This document shows positions 35,801 through 43,955 of a stretch of 64,000 nucleotides of DNA, one piece after another. The stretch is taken from NCBI RefSeq assembly GCF_031326225.1, contig NZ_CP133720.1, positions 2,604,001 through 2,668,000 on the forward strand, written 5' to 3'. The translations under genes were made by a program, and so were the position numbers. The notes below the pieces were generated by a model. That model was not told the DNA's origin. It searched no databases and saw only the letters and a list, made by a program, of their open reading frames with translations. Within the stretch, counting starts at the first letter, position 1; every line of letters starts with the position of its first letter. Origin of the DNA: Undibacterium cyanobacteriorum. Its GTDB lineage: Bacteria > Pseudomonadota > Gammaproteobacteria > Burkholderiales > Burkholderiaceae_D.

Positions 35801-36093
35801 TGAGTGAAGTTGCAGTAGCGCCGCAAGTTGAAGCGACTGCCAGCGTAACGCCAGTTGAAACAGTCCCTGCACCGGTAGGCAAGCCAGCAATCCAAAAATC
35901 GGATCGCGTGGAAGACCTCAGCGAAGTGTTAGCGAAAGCGGGCTTGGTTCTGGCAAGCACAGATCCAATCAAGTTAAAGGCTGCACAAGAAGCGGCCGTA
36001 CAAACTACTGTTGCGCCACGTGTCATCCGTGAACGCAAAGCCGCAACAGCCGTTTCGAATGAACCTCTAGTTCAAGTCGAAACAAAACGCTGA
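32899..36093 (+). CDS. rne: ribonuclease E
   Basis: 1064 residues. Start at 32899 (MKRMLFNATQQEELRVAIV) is fixed by GGAG six bases upstream; the frame extends further but without SD. The S1 domain (about 35-120), DNase I-like catalytic core (IDHTEALVSVDVNSARAT, VIDFIDMEN) and zinc-link cysteines 402 and 405 in CPRCNGTG are in place. From about 530 on the protein is disordered: an Arg/Asn-rich basic block, an Asp/Lys/Ser repeat (NDKSNDRANDKSVDKSADK), another basic block, then a long Ala/Val/Glu/Pro tail. This scaffold region organises the degradosome in other bacteria. Autoregulation through the leader is likely. Confidence 0.95.
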   Translation: MKRMLFNATQQEELRVAIVNGQKLIDIDIETTGRELRKSNIYKGVITRIEPSLEACFVNYGEERHGFLPFKEVARSYFKEGIDVRNSTIKDALREGQEIIVQVEKEERGNKGAALTSFISLAGRYLVLMPNNPRGGGVSRRVEGEDRQELRETMDKLDLPAGMSVIARTAGIGRNVDELQWDLNYLMQLWRAIDGAGKSGQGAFLIYQESSLVIRAIRDYFQPDIGEILIDTDDIYEQAQQFMSHVMPDMVHRVKRYSDDVPLFSRFQIEHQIETAYSRTVPLPSGGAIVIDHTEALVSVDVNSARATRGGDIETTAFNTNLEAAEEVARQLRLRDLGGLIVIDFIDMENAKNQREVETRLKDALRYDRARVQMGKISRFGLMELSRQRLRPSLSEGSHVTCPRCNGTGHIRDTESSALQVLRIIQEEAMKENSAAIHVQVPVDVAAFLLNEKRGEILKIETRHRVTAILIPNKHLETPHYKLDRLKHDDPRLEEAHASYAMAEQVDTDIGYNKRQKDDVKPRQEAVVKTITPETAPIVERKPEPTKEVAKESGGLFAGIAKFFSSLFGSASEAAPAVEEKPKHARDKNDRNRQRNRQRNRGRNGNGAENEERNSKGNDKSNDRANDKSVDKSADKTSDRVSDKEQKSSSENNQQRQNKQQQRPAREEKEGQESRRERQQKQRDARKENNAEAKQEDLAVASAAPSITAAAATTPSHKPKLTESSEATADVENADAPSTEEGRRRRRGGRNRNRRDRHAAENAEMTTTENNGEVAVAAPPAFIPVVDLLQSEAASADSKPVQSSLDLAPEAQSTASAATAPQVTAPAAPEATTTEVITEVAEVVSTTVAPAAVEAAQVANEASATAEVKTVEPSVAESNLVANAEPVTTAASIEAAPTQSTASEAAQSEVSVAPQTPAPTEVIAPAAVATETVAAVTEVVAEIAAEVTATTTTAEVSPAPVPVQADLLSEVAVAPQVEATASVTPVETVPAPVGKPAIQKSDRVEDLSEVLAKAGLVLASTDPIKLKAAQEAAVQTTVAPRVIRERKAATAVSNEPLVQVETKR

Positions 36094-36440
36094 ATGCAGC
36101 TCTCGTTTTTGGACTGAAGCTGAAATAAAATTGACCAGCTCAGGCCAACAATGACAGCCTAGGTAAAATGAAAAAAGGCCTGAAACTTTTTACAAGATTC
36201 AGGTCTTTTTTTCGTCTTGATTGAGCGCTCTCAAGCTTCAATCAAATCATTTCTATAGTACTCGCCAGTGCCAGATCCAGATCCAAGAAAGCGCTGTGAG
36301 TGCAATGAAGTAAGATCGACTTGAGTCAGGTCAATTTTGACTCTGCAACATTCGGTACATCGTGCTATCTTTACAGCTTGGCTCTAAAATCAAGTTTCAC
36401 TATAAGACTTTTTGTGGTCGTTCATTAGATCACCTAGCTC
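36094..36440. other. intergenic region between rne and moaA
   Basis: 347 bases. It contains the rne terminator, a 15-base near-palindrome TTGAGCGCTCTCAAG (36221-36235), and an inverted repeat GAGTCA/TGACTC (36323-36343) enclosing GTCAA-TT-TTGAC, about 100 bases before moaA. No coding frame supported. Confidence 0.5.
36177..36212 (+). terminator. terminator of rne
   Basis: GGCCTGAA (36177-36184) pairs with TTCAGGTC (36198-36205, one G-T pair), followed by seven Ts. Confidence 0.85.
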
Positions 36441-37631
36441 ATGTCAGAAAAGTTTATCCCTATTCAGTCAGTCACGAAAAGCTCAAACGATCAGGCCCTG
36501 AGCGGCGCGAACAATTTGAGGCTTCGACATTGGGACACGCCAGTACGCACAATCGCTGCTGAAGGTGAGCTCCGTGATCAGCGCGGTCGTCACTTGCATG
36601 ATCTCAGAATTTCGATTACCGACCGATGTAACTTTCGCTGCACCTACTGCATGCCTAAAGAGGTCTTCACCAAAGACTATCCTTACCTACCTCATTCCGA
36701 GCTATTGAGTTTTGAAGAGATTGAGCGCCTCGCAAGAATCTTTGTTGCGCATGGTGTACGTAAAATTCGTTTGACCGGTGGTGAACCTTTACTGCGTAAA
36801 AATGTGGAGCGGCTGGTCGCCATGCTGGCGCAATTAAGAACACCCGATGGTCAAGCGATCGATTTGACACTCACGACGAATGGTTCTTTATTACCGCAAA
36901 AAGCACGCGCACTCAAAGAGGCTGGACTCAATCGGCTCACCGTGTCACTCGACGCACTCGATGATTTGATCTTTAAACGCATGAATGATGTCGACTACCC
37001 CGTCAGCGCCGTCCTCGATGGCATTTCCGCTGCAGAAGCTGCAGGCTTTGCATCGATCAAAATCAATATGGTCGTCAAACGCGGAGTGAATGATTCCGAA
37101 ATTCTGCCGATGGCGCGCTACTTTCAAAAGACTTCACAGGTACTGCGTTTCATCGAATTTATGGATGTGGGCGCCAGCAATGCATGGCAGCATCAGCACG
37201 TTGTTAGCAGTCAAGAAATTATCGATCGATTACAGCATGCTGGGCTCGAACTCGCGCCGGTAGCGCCGCAGCAAAAAGGTGAAACGGCGGTGCGTTATCG
37301 CTATCAGAATGGCGGCGAAGTGGGCTTCATTTCCAGCGTCAGTCAAGCCTTCTGTGGCGATTGCAATCGTTTACGTTTATCAACCCAAGGTGCACTGTAC
37401 ACCTGCTTGTTTGCGACACAGGGTCATGATCTGCGCAGCCATTTGCGCGCTTCGGAATTTACCGATCAAGCCACGGCTGACGCGGCCTTAAGCACGATTA
37501 TCCGACAAATTTGGGAAGCCAGGCAGGATCGCTACTCGGAATTGCGCGGGCAAACTTCGCCAGATCATTTCTCTGAACACAGACACACAGCGCTCGCACA
37601 AAAAATCGAGATGTCTTACATCGGCGGCTAA
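36441..37631 (+). CDS. moaA: GTP 3',8-cyclase MoaA (molybdenum cofactor)
   Basis: 396 residues. A radical-SAM enzyme for the first step of molybdopterin synthesis, GTP to 3',8-cyclo-GTP. The N-terminal cluster motif is CNFRCTYC (Cys63, 67, 70); the C-terminal cluster region has CGDCNRLRLS and LYTCLFA. It ends in the conserved Gly-Gly. About 40-50 residues longer at the N-terminus than many MoaA; no internal Met suits better. 10 bases before mobA. Confidence 0.95.
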   Translation: MSEKFIPIQSVTKSSNDQALSGANNLRLRHWDTPVRTIAAEGELRDQRGRHLHDLRISITDRCNFRCTYCMPKEVFTKDYPYLPHSELLSFEEIERLARIFVAHGVRKIRLTGGEPLLRKNVERLVAMLAQLRTPDGQAIDLTLTTNGSLLPQKARALKEAGLNRLTVSLDALDDLIFKRMNDVDYPVSAVLDGISAAEAAGFASIKINMVVKRGVNDSEILPMARYFQKTSQVLRFIEFMDVGASNAWQHQHVVSSQEIIDRLQHAGLELAPVAPQQKGETAVRYRYQNGGEVGFISSVSQAFCGDCNRLRLSTQGALYTCLFATQGHDLRSHLRASEFTDQATADAALSTIIRQIWEARQDRYSELRGQTSPDHFSEHRHTALAQKIEMSYIGG

Positions 37632-37641
37632 ATAATTCACT

Positions 37642-38343
37642 ATGATCAAGTGTGACGCCATCACTGGACTCATTCTCGCAGGTGGTCGTGCAAGTCGCAT
37701 GGATTATCTCGATAAAGGTTTGCAACTACTCGATGAGAAACCCTTAGTACAGCATGTGGCGGAACGACTCGCGCCACAAGTGAGCACCGTCATCATTAGT
37801 GCTAATCGCAATCAAGAACACTACCAAAATTTCGCTCAATCGGTGGTATCTGATCAAGATCCAAATTTTGCAGGTCCCTTGGCGGGTATGGTCAGCGCAT
37901 GGGAACACTGCGACACTGACTATTTGCTCACTGTACCGTGCGACTCCCCTTTTCTTCCGCTCGACTTAGCCACTAGACTTGCACAGGCCATATCTGCCAC
38001 AGGCGGCACGGCACTCGCAGCGATCGCAGTAACAAGGAGTGCAGAAGAAAACACTCAAGCACAGATCCACCCAGTGTTCAATTTGATGCACCGAGATGCC
38101 GCGCCAATATTGCGTCAGTTTGTCGCTAACGGTGGCAACAGAGTACGTGTGTTTTTCGAATCGATACAGGCCCAGCAGGTGCATTTCGATCATGCTATAG
38201 CCTTCACCAATATCAATACCCAACACGACTTACTGCGCTATTCTGGCATCGGCATGAGCGATGTGACTGCACGATACGATACAAATCTAGCTGGCCAAAA
38301 TGGCGATGACAGTTATGTTAACGATGCCACTCAGCGAACTTAG
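37642..38343 (+). CDS. mobA: molybdenum cofactor guanylyltransferase MobA
   Basis: 233 residues. It attaches GMP to molybdopterin for DMSO-reductase-type enzymes. The nucleotide-binding start is ITGLILAGGRASRMDYLDKGL; PCDSPFLP and QIHPVFNL follow. The C-terminal 30 residues (after RYSGIGMSD) extend beyond the usual end. Central gene of moaA-mobA-moeA, 10 bases after moaA and 25 before moeA. Confidence 0.92.
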   Translation: MIKCDAITGLILAGGRASRMDYLDKGLQLLDEKPLVQHVAERLAPQVSTVIISANRNQEHYQNFAQSVVSDQDPNFAGPLAGMVSAWEHCDTDYLLTVPCDSPFLPLDLATRLAQAISATGGTALAAIAVTRSAEENTQAQIHPVFNLMHRDAAPILRQFVANGGNRVRVFFESIQAQQVHFDHAIAFTNINTQHDLLRYSGIGMSDVTARYDTNLAGQNGDDSYVNDATQRT

Positions 38344-38368
38344 GCAACACCACCAGAACGAATTAAAC

Positions 38369-39673
38369 ATGTCTACATTAGAAGAACTTTGCGCCCCCTA
38401 CCAAAATCAAGACAGTCTGAGTGTCGAAACCGTGCGTGACATCATGCGTGCTTTCATCAGTCCCACGACACGGATTGAAACTGTATCGCTCCATCAAGCA
38501 TTTGGACGCGTGGTCGCGACTGACATCTGCTCGCCGATCAATGTTCCACCGCACCATAACTCTGCCATGGACGGTTATGCCTTTCATTCTACCGTTCTGC
38601 AAGAGGCAGAGACACTTGAGCTAACTGTCGTCGGTGAACGCTTGGCAGGATCACAAGAGTCACATTCAGTAGAACTACATCAGTGCATACGCATTATGAC
38701 CGGCGCGGTCATGCCAGATAGCTGCGACACTGTCATCCCACAGGAAATGTGTGAAGTCTTTCACGACGCTGCGGCTGGTTCGACAAAAATTCGTTTTCAA
38801 AATCAGAGAATATCGGCCGGTACGAACCGCCGCTTAGCTGGCGAAGATTTGGCAATAGGCCAGCACATTGTGACCAAGGGCAAACGTCTACATGCGGCGG
38901 ATCTTGGACTGCTTGCTTCGGTCGGCATTGCAGAAGTTCCTGTCTATCAAACTTTACGTGTAGCTTATTTTTCGACTGGAGATGAACTACGTTCGCTGGG
39001 CGAAACACTCGATGCAGGCTGCATTTATGATAGCAATCGATTCACCTTGTGCGCACTATTGCGTGAAATGCAGATCGACGTCATCGATTTGGGCGTAGTA
39101 CGTGATGAGCCCGAAACATTGCGAGGCCTAATACAGCAAGCCTGCCGCGACGCCGACGTGATTCTGACTTCGGGCGGGATGTCGATGGGCACGGCCGACT
39201 ACACCAAGCAAATCATGCATGAGCTCGGCGAAGTCCAATTCTGGAATGTTGAAATGCGCCCCGGGCGCCCCATGGCATTTGGCCGCCTACGATCAAATGT
39301 CACAAAACGATCATGCTATCTCTTTGGTCTCCCCGGCAATCCAGTTGCGGCCATGCTCAACTTTTTGTTCATCACCCGCCCCGCCCTGCAGCAACTACAA
39401 GGCTTGCTTTCCACCGAAACTCTGCTGGTTCCAGCAAAGTTGAGCCATGGTATCCGCAAGCGTCCCGGTCGCACTGAATTTCAACGCTGCATCGTCCATC
39501 TTGATGCGACTGGTCAGTTGTACGCTTCGACTACAGGATCACAAGGCTCCGGCATCTTACGTTCAATGTCAGAAGCCAACGCGATCTTGGTGCTGGGGGA
39601 TAACACGGGTGATCTTTCAGCCGGAGAGATAGTTCATCTCCATCTATTGCATGGTCTTTTTTCTAACTTTTAG
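38369..39673 (+). CDS. moeA: molybdopterin molybdenumtransferase MoeA
   Basis: 434 residues from ATG 38369; an earlier in-frame start at 38300 would overlap mobA and adds a poor N-terminus. It inserts molybdate into adenylylated molybdopterin. MDGYA (NSAMDGYAFH), TGAVMPDSCDTVIPQE, STGDEL, TSGGMSMGTADYT and GLPGNPVA are family motifs. Third gene of the moa-mob-moe run. The other cofactor genes (moaC, D, E, B) are not in this window. Confidence 0.95.
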   Translation: MSTLEELCAPYQNQDSLSVETVRDIMRAFISPTTRIETVSLHQAFGRVVATDICSPINVPPHHNSAMDGYAFHSTVLQEAETLELTVVGERLAGSQESHSVELHQCIRIMTGAVMPDSCDTVIPQEMCEVFHDAAAGSTKIRFQNQRISAGTNRRLAGEDLAIGQHIVTKGKRLHAADLGLLASVGIAEVPVYQTLRVAYFSTGDELRSLGETLDAGCIYDSNRFTLCALLREMQIDVIDLGVVRDEPETLRGLIQQACRDADVILTSGGMSMGTADYTKQIMHELGEVQFWNVEMRPGRPMAFGRLRSNVTKRSCYLFGLPGNPVAAMLNFLFITRPALQQLQGLLSTETLLVPAKLSHGIRKRPGRTEFQRCIVHLDATGQLYASTTGSQGSGILRSMSEANAILVLGDNTGDLSAGEIVHLHLLHGLFSNF

Positions 39674-39821
39674 ATGTGGATGATGGGCTCTAAGACCTTA
39701 AGAACTTGAGAGCGCTCAAGCAAAACCGTGAATTCTTGCGTATAATTGCCGAACAGAAACAAAAATAGAAACAAATTCAGCCAACTCGCTGATAAATCCA
39801 CCGTTGACTATCAGCAGTTTT

Positions 39822-40622
39822 ATGGCGCGCAACTCTCTCACACAATACTTACTCATACTTTTCACCACCTTGCTGGTGAGTTTGCTGTTCGTCCAAGGCA
39901 ATGCTGCCGCGCAGACTCGTGTGCCACTACTTTTCGGTGAAAATAAGAATGAGAAAGGTGAATACGTTCCTATGCCCGAACGATTCACCAAGATGTTTCA
40001 ATTTGTCGAAAAAGATCTCAACATCAAATTTGATTTTCAAATGTACCCTTGGAACCGCGCTATCAAAATAGCGAGTACAGATGGTGGTGTCATTTTTGGA
40101 TTAAGTCGAACACCTGAACGTGAAAATCTATTTCATTTCTCAGAGCCAGCCCTACACAATTATTTATGGTTGATCACACGCCACGATCGACAATTTCCTT
40201 TCGATGAAATTGCCGATTTACGCGGAAAAACGATTGGCGTCGTCAGAGGCGCAAGATACGGTGGCGAATTCGATGAGCACAAAGGAAAACTGTTTCGTAT
40301 CGATGATGATATCGATGCCTATGGACCCCGTTTGCAAAAGGTATTGAATGGTCGCGTCGACGCGATGCTTATCGCAAGCTCATCGAATGATGCAAAAGAA
40401 GTCGAACGCCAAGTCAATATGATTAAGATCGATGAACGCGAACGCGTTTCCGCATCGAACAGATTTAAAGTTTTATCGTCTCCGGTACTACGCGACGGCA
40501 TTTGTTTTGCTGCACTCAAAGGCAGTAACGATGCGTTGGTGGATCGTATTTCAAACGCACTCTTAAAGTATCACGCTCTCGATCTCAAATCAGCGAAAAG
40601 CCGTGGCAAGGCCCAACGCTAG
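39822..40622 (+). CDS. periplasmic solute-binding protein, family 3-like
   Basis: 266 residues from ATG 39822. The signal peptide is clear (YLLILFTTLLVSLLFVQGNAAAQ). The mature part has the two-lobed type-II binding-protein pattern: FQMYPWNRAIKIA, GLSRTPERENLFHFSEP, DLRGKTIGVVRGARYG, VLNGRVDAMLI. No permease or ATPase gene is adjacent, so it is an orphan, like many such proteins in this group; ligand unknown. A TATAAT (39741-39746) about 75 bases upstream may be its -10, without a clear -35. Confidence 0.82.
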   Translation: MARNSLTQYLLILFTTLLVSLLFVQGNAAAQTRVPLLFGENKNEKGEYVPMPERFTKMFQFVEKDLNIKFDFQMYPWNRAIKIASTDGGVIFGLSRTPERENLFHFSEPALHNYLWLITRHDRQFPFDEIADLRGKTIGVVRGARYGGEFDEHKGKLFRIDDDIDAYGPRLQKVLNGRVDAMLIASSSNDAKEVERQVNMIKIDERERVSASNRFKVLSSPVLRDGICFAALKGSNDALVDRISNALLKYHALDLKSAKSRGKAQR

Positions 40623-40747
40623 AGATCCTCTTCTGGCGATGACAATCGCCTACAAATTTCCACAAAGTTGCGACAGTCGCACGATGTTTTTAGTGCGGCG
40701 CATTCTCTATACTCTGGGCTTCATTCATTTCAGCAGTGGAGTACACT

Positions 40748-41575
40748 TTGAAGTCTATCGCACTCTCAATTCTTGCTCTGAGCCTCCTCAGCGCATGTGG
40801 TGGCGAATCTGCACCACCGCCCAGCAACAAAGTAAAAATTACGAGCGTCACCTCCGACCAATTGATCTATCGTAAAAATACCGTTTTCACGGTAAAAGGT
40901 GAAAACCTGAGCGATGGCTTCAACATGTCGAACAAAGCATGCTTGACGATTTCCGAACTGACCGGCGGCACCAATACACAAAAAACCTTTAGCTGCAAAA
41001 TTGTGGGGGTGGGTCAACAGTCGTTCGTCATCAGCGATGCAGCCGGCAATTCCCTCTACGCGGAAACCTTGAACGTTCCCCTCAGCAAACAACCGCAGGT
41101 GACGATGACAACATCGCTGGGGACCGTGGTGCTCGAACTCAATCCGGCCAAAGCCCCTGTCACGGTCGATAATTTCTTGAATTACACAGAGTCTGGCTTC
41201 TATGTGAATAAGATTTTTCACCGTATCATCAGCAATTTTGTCATTCAAGGCGGCGGCTATACGGCTGATTTAAATCTCGCTACCACTCAAGCGCCGATCA
41301 AACTTGAAGCAAACAATGGACTCAGCAACTTACGTGGCAGTATCGCCATGGCACGAACATCGGCCTTGGATTCCGCAACTTCGCAATTCTTTATTAACGT
41401 TGTCGACAACGTTTCACTCGATACGAGCAGCGGTGGCTATGCCGTGTTTGGGAAGGTCATTAGCGGCCTCGACATCGTCGATAAAATCAAAGCTGTTCCC
41501 ACTGCGACTCGCAATGGACTTACCGATGTGCCAAACTCCACCGTTCTCATCAATTCCATGGTGCAGACACAGTAA
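40748..41575 (+). CDS. lipoprotein peptidyl-prolyl cis-trans isomerase (cyclophilin type)
   Basis: 275 residues. I chose the TTG at 40748 because GGAG stands six bases upstream and it gives the compact signal MKSIALSILALSLLSAC with lipobox cysteine 17; a GTG at 40736 lies inside the SD and is less likely. After the lipid anchor comes an Ig-like segment (about 25-110, ITSVTSDQLIYRKNTVFTVKG), then a cyclophilin domain with FHRIISNFVIQGGG, MART and SQFFIN. Probable role: envelope protein folding. Confidence 0.9.
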   Translation: MKSIALSILALSLLSACGGESAPPPSNKVKITSVTSDQLIYRKNTVFTVKGENLSDGFNMSNKACLTISELTGGTNTQKTFSCKIVGVGQQSFVISDAAGNSLYAETLNVPLSKQPQVTMTTSLGTVVLELNPAKAPVTVDNFLNYTESGFYVNKIFHRIISNFVIQGGGYTADLNLATTQAPIKLEANNGLSNLRGSIAMARTSALDSATSQFFINVVDNVSLDTSSGGYAVFGKVISGLDIVDKIKAVPTATRNGLTDVPNSTVLINSMVQTQ

Positions 41576-41889
41576 TGGAATGTAAAGCGCGCGGCTCGCA
41601 CAACCAAGCGCACACTGTTCGTTGATCACGAATAAATTGGATTTTTCGATTCAATTACTCCCTCTTTAGGCTGACTTCATGTCAGCCTTTTTTTACCCCG
41701 TGCAAACGATCACATCACTTTGCATTTTCTAGATTCCCTCGCTTGTTGGTAAAAAGGCGCTTTCTATCGATTTACCCCGACATGTTGGTCATGTCGAATA
41801 CTTGACCCGTAAAAATCGCTTAAGATAGATCTCAGTGCCTCCATCTCACACACACTCGTGTTTTTTCACATTTAACACACTCAAGACTT
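41576..41889. other. intergenic region before the lipocalin gene
   Basis: 314 bases: the PPIase terminator (41668-41694), then a perfect inverted repeat CGACATG-TTGGT-CATGTCG (41778-41796) just upstream of a possible -35 TTGACC (41802-41807). The repeat could be an operator for the lipocalin gene. Nothing coding seen. Confidence 0.5.
41668..41694 (+). terminator. terminator of the cyclophilin gene
   Basis: AGGCTGAC (41668-41675), TTCAT loop, GTCAGCCT (41681-41688), then seven Ts. Confidence 0.9.
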
Positions 41890-42429
41890 ATGAAGACTTC
41901 CAGACTTTTTGCATCACTACTCTTGATCGGCACTCTCAGCTCGCTGGTCGCCTGCAATGAGGAATATGCTCCGATGCCCACCGTCGACAGTGTTAACCTC
42001 GATCGCTACCTCGGTAAGTGGTATGAAATCACTTCGATCCCCAACCGCTTTCAAGCCATGTGCGTCTCAGACACTCGTGCTGAATACGTCAAAGATGGCG
42101 ATCGCATCAAAGTCATCAATCGTTGTCGGAAGCAAGACGGCAAAATTGAAACCGCTGAAGGCATTGCAAAAATTGTCGATGGCAGTAACAACGCAAAACT
42201 ACGAGTCAGTTTTTTCAGACCGTTCTATGGAAATTATTGGGTATTAGATCTCGACCCTGATTATCAATGGGTCTTAGTCGGAGAACCTTCACGCAAATAT
42301 GCTTGGGTTCTGTCACGCAACATGCAAGTCGATCCACAAACTCTGCAAAAGTTGATGCAAAAGGCAGAGAGTCTCGGTTATCAAGCGACACAGTTTAAAG
42401 CCAGTGTGCAAGCGCAGAGTATCGACTGA
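41890..42429 (+). CDS. blc: bacterial lipocalin (Blc-type outer membrane lipoprotein)
   Basis: 179 residues. Lipoprotein signal with lipobox LVAC (Cys22). The lipocalin signature GKWYEITSIPNRFQ and the later FFRPFYGNYWVLDLDPDYQWVLVGEPSRKYAWVLSR are highly characteristic of Blc. Bacterial lipocalins bind fatty acids and lysophospholipids at the outer membrane. A single gene flanked by a terminator and an inverted repeat; convergent with the permease gene. Confidence 0.94.
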   Translation: MKTSRLFASLLLIGTLSSLVACNEEYAPMPTVDSVNLDRYLGKWYEITSIPNRFQAMCVSDTRAEYVKDGDRIKVINRCRKQDGKIETAEGIAKIVDGSNNAKLRVSFFRPFYGNYWVLDLDPDYQWVLVGEPSRKYAWVLSRNMQVDPQTLQKLMQKAESLGYQATQFKASVQAQSID

Positions 42430-42457
42430 AGATTCTTCAGCAACGACTTAAGTGAAA

Positions 42458-42514
42458 AAGCCTGCCATTCGAAATTTCATCGTCAGCGTAATGAAGCTTC
42501 GTATGACAGGCTTG
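42458..42514. terminator. bidirectional terminator between blc and the permease gene
   Basis: AAGCCTG (42458-42464) pairs with CAGGCTT (42507-42513), with a further inner stem between GAAATTTCAT and ATGAAGCTTC. A-run before and T-rich sequence after fit both convergent genes. Confidence 0.6.
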
Positions 42515-42536
42515 TTTAGGACCAGGCAATCGCACC

Positions 42537-43928
42537 TTACCAAGAGATCTGGCAAGCGAATGCCAGCATAATCAAGGCTAAAACGAAGTAGATCAACTGC
42601 AGTGGAATCATCCACTTCGCCCATGTCGTCCAAGGGATGCGCGCCAAGGCGAGCACACCGACCGTGATGCCAGAAGTTGGAATCATCGGTGTCGTAAATT
42701 CACCGAATTGAAAGGCCAGCACCGCAGTCTGGCGCGACACACCAACCAGATCAGCCAGCGGTGCCATGATCGGCATAGTCAGCGCTGCTTGACCACTTCC
42801 GGAATGAATAAAGAAGTTGATGACCGATTGAATCACAAACATTTTGTGCGAAGCGATCACCGCACTGTCAGACTGCACCAATGGCATCAAGTGATACAAC
42901 ATGGTGTCAATGATCTGCGCATCGCGTGCCAAAATCATAGTCGCGCGAGCCAATGCGATCACCATCGCAGTGCTTACCAAATCTTTCGCGCCATGCATAA
43001 AGGCTTCAACGAATTGATCCGCTGTTAAACGCCCCACCACACCGACCGCAATCGCCATACCCAAGAACAAGGCCGCGATCTCGTTCACAAACCATTCATA
43101 CTTCACCACACCCAACACCATCACTGCTAGCGTTCCAACGAACATCAACAAGACGGCCTTATGAGTTCCGGTCATTCCTTGAAAATTCGCTAGCTCATCA
43201 TTCTTCAACTCGCGACGACGCTCCTGATCAATCGCAAAAGTCGGGCTCAACTCTGGTCGCGCCTTGATGCGAGCAGCGTACCAACTCAAGAACATAATCG
43301 TCAAAATGGTGGCCGTTGCCCACACAATCAAACGAAAACCAATGCCCGAAAATACAGGGACACCAGCGATTCCTTGGGCAATCCCCACATTAAAAGGATT
43401 CAAAAAGGCCGCAGCAAATCCGACTTGTGAACCGACAAAGGGAATCGCTACTCCCGTAATCGAGTCATAGCCTAGGGCCAGAGCCAAAGGAATGAAAATC
43501 ATCACGAAAGGAATCGCTTCTTCCGCCATACCGAAACTCGCTCCACCGAGGGAAAACAGAGTCACAAATACGGGGATAATCATGGCGCGCACTAGGCGCG
43601 AATGCGTATGCGCTTTGGCGACGGATTTAATCATGGAATCAATCGCCTCGGTTCTTTGCAAGACAGCGAATGCGCCACCGACGATCAAAACAAATCCAAT
43701 AATTTGAGCCGCCTCTACAAAGCCTTTAATTGGCGACATCATCAAGTCCACAAAGCCTTGTGGGTGACTTGCAATCACTTGGAAAGAAGATGGATCAACC
43801 ACCGTCTTCCCATTAATCACTTGCGTTGCATACTTCCCACCTGGCACCAGCCATGTCGCCAACGCTATCAACGCCATCAGGCCAAATAACAACACGAAGG
43901 TATTCGGCATCCGTAATTTTTTCAGCAT
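42537..43928 (-). CDS. YfcC-family inner membrane permease, likely importer in the cyanophycin-use locus
   Basis: 463 residues. The three tandem ATGs at 43934, 43931 and 43928 are resolved by GAGGAG directly before 43934, so 43928 (MLKKLRMPNTF) is the sensible start. About 12 transmembrane helices, with a cytoplasmic loop around 230-260. FSLGGASFGMAEEAIPF, VGSQVGFAAAFLNPFNVGIAQG and NFFIHSGSGQAALTMPIMAP are typical of the YfcC/DcuC group, which includes carriers suspected of moving basic amino acids or peptides. It follows the aspartoacylase-like gene by 27 bases. The substrate is not shown by sequence; beta-Asp-Arg or arginine is inferred from the locus. Confidence 0.85.
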   Translation of the reverse strand: MLKKLRMPNTFVLLFGLMALIALATWLVPGGKYATQVINGKTVVDPSSFQVIASHPQGFVDLMMSPIKGFVEAAQIIGFVLIVGGAFAVLQRTEAIDSMIKSVAKAHTHSRLVRAMIIPVFVTLFSLGGASFGMAEEAIPFVMIFIPLALALGYDSITGVAIPFVGSQVGFAAAFLNPFNVGIAQGIAGVPVFSGIGFRLIVWATATILTIMFLSWYAARIKARPELSPTFAIDQERRRELKNDELANFQGMTGTHKAVLLMFVGTLAVMVLGVVKYEWFVNEIAALFLGMAIAVGVVGRLTADQFVEAFMHGAKDLVSTAMVIALARATMILARDAQIIDTMLYHLMPLVQSDSAVIASHKMFVIQSVINFFIHSGSGQAALTMPIMAPLADLVGVSRQTAVLAFQFGEFTTPMIPTSGITVGVLALARIPWTTWAKWMIPLQLIYFVLALIMLAFACQISW

Positions 43929-43955
43929 CATCATCTCCTCGATTCCATGCTTGAC

